From Amoebophrya sp. A120 (Eukaryota; Sar; Dinophyceae; Syndiniales; Amoebophryaceae), in the NCBI GenBank assembly GCA_905178155.1, contig CAJINV010000002.1:2076922-2140921 (forward strand): a stretch of 64,000 nt of DNA, written 5' to 3'. The notes beneath the pieces were generated by a model. The model saw only the letters and a program-made list of their open reading frames with translations, ran no database searches and was not told where the DNA came from. Positions 33,901 to 44,100 of the stretch are shown piece by piece. The translations under genes and the position numbers were made by a program. Numbering within the stretch: the stretch's first letter is position 1; each line of letters begins with the position of its first letter.

Positions 33901-34193
33901 TTCTTCGGCTGAATGATGTGCGTGTGGCGATTATTCTTGTTACCGTTCACCATGGTCGTGTAGGCGTCGGCGAACTGGTAAAAAAATCCGCCATGCTGCT
34001 GGGCGAGGGATAGGAGACTACAAGAGGTCAGGAACATGGTTCTAGTACTTCTGGTGGCGCACATGTTGGCTGCAGCAGAGAGGGGTTTTTCTTTATGAAT
34101 TTTTGAAGCTGCCATTTTGCTGGTGTTTTCGAAAACTTGAAATTTCAAATGGGAGACCGCAGGGGAAAGGCTTCCTAAGTGCGTTCTTTTCAA
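24932..34193 (-). CDS. Single-pass membrane protein of unknown family, about 2,049 aa
   Basis: Exons: 34193-32744, 32437-31894, 30771-30208, 28966-28757, 28504-26473 and 26301-24932. Four introner joins each lose one 5-bp target copy, and the insertion 30772-31893 is removed using one copy of a duplicated exon segment. The total is 6,150 nt, exactly 2,050 codons with the stop. Joins read ...LSPAQREE..., ...KKDLGFPHV..., ...TAEPRSSE..., ...FSKRIAHQM... and ...IEHGADPT.... A hydrophobic segment (VLYILGCIAIAVLIAAAFLV) near residue 360 is a transmembrane helix preceded by about 350 polar residues. Two helical regions follow (around 28500-27900 and 30700-30250), then a Ser/Thr/Asn-rich tail ending in Gly/Lys repeats. 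The first ATG is used; a later ATG at 34112 is a possible start. Topology and function are unknown. Confidence 0.75.
26302..26472. mobile_element. Introner element A-6 (171 bp)
   Basis: Left end TATCCTGCGCAAAAGTATCG, right arm TAGTACGATGCTTTTGCA. Perfect target duplication GTGCT (26297-26301, 26473-26477). Excision gives ...IEHGADPT... in frame. Confidence 0.92.
28505..28756. mobile_element. Introner element B-5 (252 bp)
   Basis: Ends TATCAACTGTAAAAATGTCT and inverse with the last bases GGTA instead of GATA. Target copies GTTTG (28500-28504) and GTTTC (28757-28761), 4/5. Excision gives ...FSKRIAHQM... in frame. Confidence 0.9.
29020..29347. repeat. Left 328-bp direct repeat
   Basis: Near-identical to 29782-30109. 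It starts ACAAAGAAGAAAAGTGA and ends CTTGTAGTAATTACAA. The high identity points to a recent duplication or insertion. Confidence 0.9.
29782..30109. repeat. Right 328-bp direct repeat
   Basis: Second copy of the repeat at 29020-29347. It is followed directly by ordinary family A introner interior. Confidence 0.9.
30769..31965. mobile_element. Large insertion with 27-bp inverted ends, flanked by about 75-bp exon duplications
   Basis: The body 30844-31889 (1,046 bp) begins CTAAGGGGAAAAGTTCAAGA and ends with the inverse TCTTGAACTTTTCCCGTTAG-type sequence (31863-31889). About 75 bp of coding sequence (TSTYYAVLQLANCDIETLKKDL) is present on both sides, 30769-30843 and 31891-31965, with roughly eight mismatches. 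The interior repeats TATTCTTGARATTTTAACC at about 31222 and 31327, suggesting it is itself composite. Keeping one exon copy removes 1,122 bp and leaves the frame intact. Confidence 0.72.
32438..32743. mobile_element. Introner element E-1 (306 bp)
   Basis: Family E ends: TATGGAAGCGTCAGAATCGA and inverse, followed by an AAATTGACAAAGTCGAAAAA arm. Perfect target duplication CAGGA (32433-32437, 32744-32748). Excision gives ...LSPAQREE... in frame. Confidence 0.92.
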
Positions 34194-35128
34194 AGTGAAT
34201 GCGATATTTCGGGGTCAAATTATACTTACCGGTGTTTGGTTCAAAACGATGAATAAACTTAAAAAGTGAAGGGGGGGTCCGACAGCATAAAATCAGCCTG
34301 GTGACGTTGATGGTAAAGTCAGATTGTTTTCTACAGAGAAAAATTATTTCTAAATGCTCTATGAGCCTACTGCAAGAAGCACCTTCGCACGAAAACGGCG
34401 CATGAAACCACATTTAGTGCGTAAACACGATACGGACGATTCATTATACCGACCAGTTCACGATGAGGATCACCGAAAAGTACGAAGGAAAAAGTGGACG
34501 ACAACGACGAGATCGAGGGGCTTCTACGTAAGTAAAATAATGCAGCACACGAAGAACAAATCAGAACGAACCGACAGCAAGAAGATGCCTTCAAAATAAA
34601 TCGATGCAAATTGCAACGAAGCAACCGATGAATTTATTGAGAGGCCAGCTGCTCCTTCTCGGTGAGAACATTAAATGGACACCACGCAAAGGCAAAGTAG
34701 ATGCTGGCGCTGAAGAAATAAAGAGTCGTTCTACAGCCGATCGCAAATGAAGACACTTCTGTTCGACTTGTCAACTACGTGATTTCATACGGCACGGATG
34801 GCCGAGCTAGAGACACCGATGATCATTAGTGCAAAAAGTATCATTGTCATTCTCATTGTCTTGTAGTGTTTATACGCGTTGCATGGAGCGAGAGCGCCTT
34901 GCATGCCTATCAAGACGACTCATCAGAGCACTAGGAGTGCTCTGATGTTAGAATTTGATCGTTCGAAAAGTTCTGAACCAGCAGCAGGCGGGAAGAAGCG
35001 CAGCCGCTCGATTCTGCCACTACCGTGGAGGTTCCAAGACTTTTTCATTTTATTTTTCGGCACATGATCACGACTACTACTACATCGATAAGGTTAAGGC
35101 TAAGGTAAAGTAGTTTTTATCCCGTTCC
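34194..35128. other. Intergenic spacer, CGA-rich 5' flank
   Basis: No gene supported. The part near 34370-34580 is full of ACGA/GACGA words, as in the spacers upstream of other genes here. No introner ends are present. Confidence 0.5.
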
Positions 35129-38100
35129 TCATTTTCTCCCCATAATGAGCCCCTCTGCGTGGTTCAGCGCCTCCGCAATATCCGCGTTCACCTCGTTAGA
35201 ACTCCGGAAAAATTTCCCCTCCTTCCGCTTCCTCGCCTCGTCCTTCATCTTCAACAGCGGGCTCGGCACCGGCATCTTCCGGAACCGGATCACGGGTTTT
35301 GCCGGACTCTCATCCTTGATCAAGTGCGACCAATCCTTCTCGGCGGAAAACCAGGCGGAAACTTTGGGAAAGATTTTCAAGGATTCCGCGTCGATCCTCG
35401 CTAAATACAGCGTTTTCTTCAACGTCTCGTTGCTCATCGCTTCCAACCGGTATTTCAAAATTCCCGGATTGTTGTCTCCGGCGAACTCATCGTTCTGCGA
35501 GTTCTCCTTCAGACACTTCTGGATCACCTGCCTTAACTTCGGAAAATCGATTTCGTAGTCGTTCCACTCTTCGAACGCATCGGGGTTCCAGCTCAACGGT
35601 TCTTGGTTCCCGACCTCTTTGTTCATGAACTTCCTCACGATCCGCTTCGCCTCCATGGGCTTCGGGCCTTTGTTTCTCTTCGGTGAGGTGTCACTATCGT
35701 CATCGGAACTGCTGTGTTTATCCAGTCCCCGGTTGCTCATCATCGCCATGACATCGTCGTGTCCAGGCCGGGCACCAGCACCGCCTCCGATTTTGAAACC
35801 AAACGGCGAATCAGTATTGTTATCCGGCGAACTTCCACCACCATAACCTCCTCCCCGCAGCGGCGATTTAATCCCACTCAAAACGTTCCCGAGTTTCTGG
35901 AAATTCCCCGCGATCGCCCCGCCAATGTGCGCCACCGCGGTGCCGAGACCCGGGGCTTTGCCCGTGCCGTCGTCGCTGCTGCTGTCCGATTCACCGTCTA
36001 GTTTTTTCTCTTTTGTCCCGTCCGAAAACGGATTCAACGCGTTTACCAACTCCCCCATCGCCTTCCCCATGCTATAACCCGCTCAGATGTAGTTACAATC
36101 TCAAACGTTACGAATAGAATCTGGAATTTGTGTTGCAAAATGCGCAACATCTGGCCTACTCCCAAAGGAGCGCGCATGACAAGTTTCGGGACTCCAAACC
36201 TCATGAGAAATATCTGACGAAATTTGTATTGCAAAAAGCCCAAGTCTCTATATGGTACTCATGTTGTTCATGCAAGACAAATTCCAGATTCTATTGTAAC
36301 GTTTGAGATTGTAACATCTGAGCAAGCAATACATGTCGGCTTTCTTGTCTAGTTTCTTCTGCTCCATCATCACTTTTTGCTGCTCCTTCTTTTGCTGGTG
36401 AATGGAGCTCCACTTCGCGAACTGCGTTTCGTTATGCATTGCAAACATGTCTGGGTCTGGAAAGTTGGAACTTGTAATGCTGGGCTTACATTCCTATGAA
36501 ATCTGTCTCTGTGTTGCAGGACCTACAAAAAGTCTCAAAAACGCTGTTTCTACTCATGCGGGCTGCGCATAAGACAGCGTCCTTCAAACTTGTCACACTT
36601 GGCTGCATTTGGAAGTGTTTGTCATCATCTACAGTTCAGCATCACAAGTTTATTCCAGATCCAGACATATTTGCAATCCATACTCGTTCCGCTTGTACAC
36701 GCTCTTCGCCTTCGAAAGCTTCGCGGCGAGTTTGTCCATCTCCGCGTTATCTCCCCGTAACTGCGCTATCCAGAAAAAAACACCCATCCACATCCAAGAA
36801 TTTGTCATGCAAAACATACATAAAGTCCTGTGTTTGTCATGCAAAAAGTGGATGTGAGTGGGTTTTTTTCTGTGGATATGCGCCCGGATCATTTTCCCCC
36901 GGATCTGTGCCTGGATTTGCACCGCCGCCTGGTCTATCAAATGCAAAAATGTCGGGGTCTGGAAACTTGTAATGCTGCGTTGGGAATAGTGAATGCTCTG
37001 TAATGCACAGGCAAGCATGAGAAATATCTATGTTGCGTTTTTCGCACGACAAAGACAATGACAAACTGCGTTTTTGCATGATAGGCAAAAGGGTCTCTTC
37101 TTGGACACGCATCACAAACTTTTTGGTCATGACAGACAAGCATGACAAGTCTCAAAGTCTTCCAGACCCAAACATTTTTGCATTTGATATGGTCGATCTT
37201 CCGCTTTTTCCGTTGGAGGAACGGCCCGGGATTCTTCGGCAACCCGACCAGTTTCAACTGCAATCGTATGTCTTTCGGGAGCAGGTAGCTGTAATCTTTA
37301 TCCGGACGCAAGATCGACCTCGCAACGTTCGCCCCGAACGGATCTTTACCGTCTTCCCCGACGTCTTCACTGGAGCTTTCGTGTTTGTTGTAGTCGATCC
37401 GGTTGTCTAATCTCTTCCCTTTCACTTTCACCTCGACCTTCGCATTCAACTTCTTCCTCTTCACCTTTGTAAATTGGTGCTTCAGTTCCGTTTTGCTACC
37501 CGCTTCCGGCCACAAACCCAAATCCTCCGCGTCAATCCCTTTTTTGTAGAGATACCGAGCGACAAGATTCGGTTGCTGGTTCTTCTCCTGCAGAAAAAAA
37601 TCTGAAGTTCCCTTCATCCCAGTATTCACCCCCGCTTTGAAATCTTGGTTCCGGTTGGTCTTCTCAAAGTCTGATTCCTGGTACACCGTCATTGTATCCA
37701 CCCCCAGCATCTTCAAAACCCGAGATAATTTCGCAAAATTTATCTCGTAGTTTACCCACTGGAACCCCTTCTTCCCGTCGATTGCCGGGTCGGGCAAAGG
37801 GACGGTATTCAACTCCTTCTGGACCCCCTTGGGCAAATCCGGCATTCTTCTCCGCAAAAACGGCCCGGGTCGTAGTGTCAGTTCCAGCGCCAACACCGGC
37901 TTCTGCAGATTCATCAAGTACGCGTAATTCGCCACCGGCCCGGGCATCTGCGCGCCGACTGCGTAAGCGGCTGATTATCCTGAGTAAAAACGTCCCCACC
38001 TCCCCAGAGTTGTGATGCAAATGTGCAATGACAGGAACATTTGTAATGCGCAGCTCCATGAAAGGTATTTTCAAGCGTGTTTTGGAATTTGTAATGCTGC

Positions 38101-41100
38101 AAACAGGGCGAGAAAGTGGCTTTCTCATGCGGCTTCCCTTGCCAACCAGCACTACACTGTCACTGCAGAGGGAAACTTGTCATGCACAGCTTCCAAAACT
38201 TCGAGATTTGTGATGGAAGATTCCCAACTTGACTCTGGGGTAGGATGAATGTTTTTGCTCAGGATACTGATGCTTTGTGCTTCTCCGATTTTTCCGCATC
38301 CGCCTTCCGCAAACTCGCGCCCCACCCGTTTTTGAACCAATTCCGATCTTTTTCCTCCTCGATTTGGTCGATCGCGTCGGGGATGAACTTTTTCACGTCG
38401 TCGTCAGGGAGTAAATGCTCCCCCATCGCGCGCTCGTACGGTGTGGGAAAGATCTATCCTGTGCAAAAGTATCGTACTCGTAGTAATTGCAATCATGCAT
38501 TACAAATCCTTTGCTAAAGGTAAATCCGCATTACAAATTTTTTCTCATGCTGAGAAAATTTGTCATGCATTTATACGAGTACGATACTTTTGCAGTTCAT
38601 AAGATCCCCAGGGTCGCAACGTCCACGTTGTTCATGTAGAGCGCGCGGGCTACTTCATCATCGGAGAGTAAGTAAAAATCCAGTTTCTGTTCCTTCGCGA
38701 GTAACTCCATCTCCCGCTGTTCCTCTTCCGCGGTATGTTTCCCAAACTCGTAACCCTCCGCCATCATGGCAGCTTTCGCCCCCGCAGCAAGCGCTTTCTC
38801 TCCCCGCGCGACTCCAATGTTTTCCGCGGATTTCTTTTCCTGTTCCGCGATCTCCTTCATGATCCGCTCCTGCTCCTCTTTTTCGAGTAGTTCAAGAGAT
38901 TTTTCGAAAAAATCCCGTAAAGGGGTTAAAAATTTCCCCGGGTCGTCCGGATCCCGTTGTATGACCGGAAACCCCGTTTCCGCATCGATCGCGCAGTGAA
39001 TAACCGGACAGCCGGTATTCGGGTCGATGTCCATCAACGGGAAGCCCTTGACGTCCACCGGTAGTAACAACACGCCCCACTTTTTCACGATCTGCAAATT
39101 CGGAAAATTCGGATTTTGCGGATCTACCGGGATTAGCGGCTGTCCTAAGCCGCTTCTCGGGATTTCCAGCTCGCCCGTTTCCATGTTCATCGGCATAATC
39201 GGTAGTTTCGTAACCGGGTCGTAATTCCGAAACAGTTGCTTCTCATCCCTGGTTATGAATTGCAAATATACCACCTCTGTCTGGAAACTTGTGATGCAAG
39301 AAAGGGAATAGTGAGCAAACTGTAACGCGCTGCGAAGCATGAGAAGTTTTTCCGTGGTTCTGGGTTCTTGCGTATTCCGCATGAGAAAAAGTGTTTTTGC
39401 ATGACAGGCAAGAGGAGGTCTTCGCGGTCACGCAATACAGAGCTCAGAATCTGAATCATGCCGGACTAGCATGACAAATCTCGGAATCATCTCCCAGACC
39501 CAGACATATTTGCAGTTGATACCCGGATTGTACGGCTTCGTAGGGTACCCCTCGTTGTCAAAAGCGAGGATCTATCCTGTGCAAAAGTATCGTACTCGTA
39601 ATGATTGCATTTATGCATTACAAATCTCGTCCATCCCAAGGTAAAACAGCATGACAACTTCCATTTGTCATGCTGAGGTAGATTGTAATGCAATTACTAC
39701 TAGTACGATGCTTTTGCAATTCATAGGATCAGTGGACCTTGGCAGTTCGGATCGGGGTTCACGTATTCCCCCAAAATCCCCCGCGCGTCCACCTCTCCGT
39801 GCGCGTCTTGCTCCTCGGTACCGCCGATAGAAGCTTCTCCTGCTGGACCAGCACCTGCTGATCCTGTCCCCTCCGGTTGTTGGTCTGCAGTCGCGCCCAT
39901 CTTAATCTGCATATTCAAGACGTCATCCGATTTCCCTGTGGTTCCACTGCTCTTACCTATCCCTCCCGACTGCCCCGCCTGTTGCGAGCCCCCAGCACCA
40001 CTCCCGCCTCCACCTCCCTGTGCCAGCCCCAGCATATCCACCGATGCGCCCGCCTTCGCAATTGGGAGCTTTTTAATCACGGATTGCGGGTCTTTGTACT
40101 TCGGAATCCCCTTCTTCTTCGGCGGCGCTTTCTTCATCTTTGGCGGGATTTTGTGCTTCTTCGCGAATCGCTGATTTTGCGCTGCGGCTTTCTGCTTCGC
40201 GGCCGTCATCGCTGCTTTTTTTGCCTTCGCTTTCGCCATTTTTACCAACTCCTGTTGCTCCAAAACCGCCAAACCATTCTGCACTTCCGCCATGGCCTGC
40301 TCTAGCTGCAGACCCCGTTGGGTCAATTGCTCGCCGAACTGGAGCTGTTCGGGGGAGATGTCGTCCCCCAGCATTTGTAACTCCTGTAAAGCGTTCACGA
40401 TCTGCGCGTACTCCTCTTGAATAGCCTGGCCCTGCTGCATCAACTGCTGCATCTGCGGTGTCGGGGTGACTTTCATCGCGTTTTCGTCATCGGAGTCGAA
40501 AAAGAGAAAGGGACTGGAAGGCGGTAGTTTTTTGTCGTCATCTACTTCTCTATGTCTGGCGTTTTCGTTCAGCACTTCGTCGTCCACCTCGTCAACTGAT
40601 TTGTCTACTCGTCTTGCAGATGAAGATGCTGTTATTAATGCTGCTGTAGAAGGGACAGGGGGCGCAGATGCTGGTCCTCGTCGCAAAAGCGGCGAAGTGG
40701 CTGATATGTTGGACGAGCTTGTACTGCAGCTAATGAGAGGACTTACACCTGCGGCAAGTCCTGAAGAACGACCTAATTGTGCTTCGTCTGCTGGTTGTGG
40801 TTCTTGTTCTTCATCCTCAGGAAAGAACATGAAAACTTTCTTCCCAGCACTGCTCACCACTTCCCGCGGCTTTATTTCCTTTTCCAGCTTCTCTTTCTTC
40901 GTGACGCTCCCCTGCTCGTCCGTCCCCGTGTCTATCGGCAAGACAAATTTGATCTTTTTCTCCGCCAGCCCCTCCGAAATCCAGTTCAACTTTGCTTTAG
41001 TTTCCCTTTTCGCCGGCGGCGGGCCAAAACGAACTCGCCTGCTCGGACTGATATCAGCCTGTTCGATTTCGGTCAGAATTTCTGATGCGGACGACTCGGT

Positions 41101-44100
41101 ATCGAAATCGAGTGGATCAGCGACACGAGCAGATTGGACGATGTTCGTCATTTTCGCCTTTGGTTTTGCGCTTGTCGTCGAAACAGTCCAGGCTGGTCGT
41201 ATCGCGGCCGGCCGGGTAGAGGTGGACGAAGAAGACCCTCCGTACTGGTACTTTGGCACGGAACCAAGCGCGCCGATAGTTGTAGCTGTAGTTGCAGATG
41301 AAATTGTGGCACCGGGAGGTGCCGCAACCGAAAGTCGCTTCACCTCGGGAATGGTCAAAAGGTGAGGATCCGTGGCTAATACCGCTGTTCTGACGGAATA
41401 ATCCTGGTTCATACTAGTCGACGACGACGAAGGGGCGCTGGAGGAAAAACTGGCTTCGTCTTCACTGCGGATAGAAAAATTATCTTCTCTGTTCCACTCA
41501 CCGGAAGAACCGTGCAACACATCATCATCAGCAACTTCTTCTTGAAAACCGTAAAAATTTCCTTCATCTTCTCCCCCGGCGTAGTAGAAAAACGACGCGG
41601 GTTCCGGGTACCCCATTTTCTTCCCCTTTTTCCCTTTCTTGCCACCTCCACCCGCCTTCCCCTTCCCCTTACCAGCTTGCTGTTTGCCCTTCCCCTTCTG
41701 CGGGCCCCCGGCGCCTTTTCCCTGCGGCCCGCCCTTGGGACCACCAGCTGAACCGGATCCGCCAATGGGTGCGCCCTTCATGTCAACGCCTTCCAAGCCC
41801 TCTTCCCCATCGGTTTTGCTGTCCTTCTTCCCTTCAAAATCCCGCATTAACTCCTTCATCGCATCGTTCTCTCGGTCTCCTAAGCTGTACCCGGAATCTT
41901 CCGAACCAGAATCCGGCTTCAACAAGTTCGGGTCAATTGCATGGTCCTCGTGTCTCGTCGTGCCCATCCCCTCCTCCCCGATTTTCTCCCCAGCTTGCCC
42001 GTGGTACCGCCCACCGCCCGCGGCGTCAATCATCAAGATTTGCTCCTTCTTCTGCGCTTTCCGGATTTCTCTTTGCACTTTCCGCGCGTCCGGGTCTTGG
42101 CGTAACACGATCTTGTCGAACTCCGTCGTTCGTAAAATGTGGATATTCACCATCCGGAGAAACGCCCGCAACTTCGGGTAATCCGGCTCCCAGTTCTGCC
42201 ATTTAAACGGAACGTCACCGATGTGCGGGGCGTGGTCCAGGTACAATTTCCGCATCTGATCGGTTATCTCCATTTTCGTGTATGACAATGAAAAATGCCC
42301 CCACCCCCGAACTTGGGAGCATTTGTATTGCAAGCCTTTCCAAATGAAACATTCGCCCTCTTGCATCTATCAGCATCACAGGTTTCCAATCGTGAATAGC
42401 AAAGATTTGCATTGCAAAAGACCCCAGCAAGAGCGGCGCTTGTCATGCAAGCGATGCGATACACGCCTAGACTCTGCATGATCAGAAAGATTCATACTCC
42501 TTTCATGCATGACAAAAAGTTTTCATTTGGAAACTTAGCATCACAAATTTTTGCAATTTCAGGGGTGGGGGGCACTTTTCACTGTAATATCGTGTACTTG
42601 ATTTTCCCGCTATCTTCCGCCTTCGCTAATATCCCGTGTAATTTCTTCGCCTCCTCTATGGATGTGTCAGGAGGATTGAAATCGACAAAGTTGAAATAAC
42701 TTGCAATGCATAAAATGGATGAAAGTTGTAGCCCAGTTTCTAAGTGGCGCATGACAAATCTGGGTAGAACCGAAATCCAGTCTGTCATGCTGTTTGGGTA
42801 AGGAAGACGCCTTTTGTCATGCTACCTTAGCAGCTCAGTTTTTTTCTACCCCTCAACAACAACAGGCTTACAATCTGCCTCACTTGCTTACTCTGCAAGA
42901 GAGGCACTTTGTGGGCTGCATTTTACGCATGAAAAACTATTCCAACTATGACGATTTCAATCCTGACAATCCCATACCCTCACTCGTCCCAGATGTTTCC
43001 TTGATGAAGTGCTTCAACCGTTTGAAGTTCCGGTACAATCTGTATTGTTTCTGGATATACGACGCTGCTTGCTCCTTCGTGAAGGTAAACCCAGCTATTT
43101 TCCGCACAAACGGGGAGGGTAGCCCCATCTCTGGGAATTTCACCACCGGACCATTATCGGTGAAAACGAAGTTGGTCGGCGGGAAGATCCGCATCGTGTC
43201 CGGTTGGATATGACAGTTCACAACTGCCTTTCCCCCTCATTTGTATTGCATGAACAGCAATACAAACACCCGCACGTGTGGAGTCTGTGCATGACAAGTT
43301 CATGCTCGTAATTTAGTACTGTTTGGGCTTCCGGAATCTATCATGCAAACAGCACCACACGGCAGCGCTTGGATTTGGTATTTTGCATGACAAAAAATGA
43401 GGGGGAGGGGGAGTTGTGCACTGTCATATTGGACGCGTTCTTTTATCAACGTGGTTTTTAGAATGTCCGGGTCTTTTTCAAACTGTTTCTTCCAATCCTT
43501 CACGGTGCCGTACTTGTACAAATCCACACCCTTCCGCTTCAACCTTAATCTGATCAAATCAAACTTCGGTACGTAGTATTCCCAATGCCAATTCCGCAAG
43601 TCGTCATCCGTCGGTTTTTTGATAAAATTTTTCGCGTGGTGGTCCCCGAACTTGTCCTTCGCGATCAATTTCCGGTCGTGCTCTATCGCAAGAAAAAACT
43701 GTTTCGCTGTGAAAGCTGTGATGCATGGAATGGAACACAAAATTATTTGTATTGCTACACGTACACATGCGAGACATTGAATTTTTAAGGGTGTTTTCCC
43801 TTGGGAAGTGCGCATGACAAATTTTCTGTGCCATGTGTAACAAACTTGTGATTTTGCAGATCTTGCAAAACTATCACAGTGAAACATTTTTTTCGTGCGA
43901 TATGCTCTTCCAAAAGCTTTAATTTCGCTTTCTGCGCGTTGTTCTCAAATTCCGGGTTCAGTTTCAAAAACTGCTTCCGCCGATCAGAAAGCGCTAAATG
44001 CTTCTTCGTACTGGTCACGCCGGGTGTTGCAGCGTCTTTTCCGTCGTACTCGTAGTGCTCGAGCTCCACATCGGCGTGGATGATGTTGTCGTAGGAAGAT

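Noticed and set aside
36043-36243. ATG at 36070 as the start of a 313-residue gene ending at 35129
   Set aside because: The ATG lies two bases from an introner edge, and removing the introner joins it in frame to an upstream exon (...KKADMGKAMG...), so it is internal.
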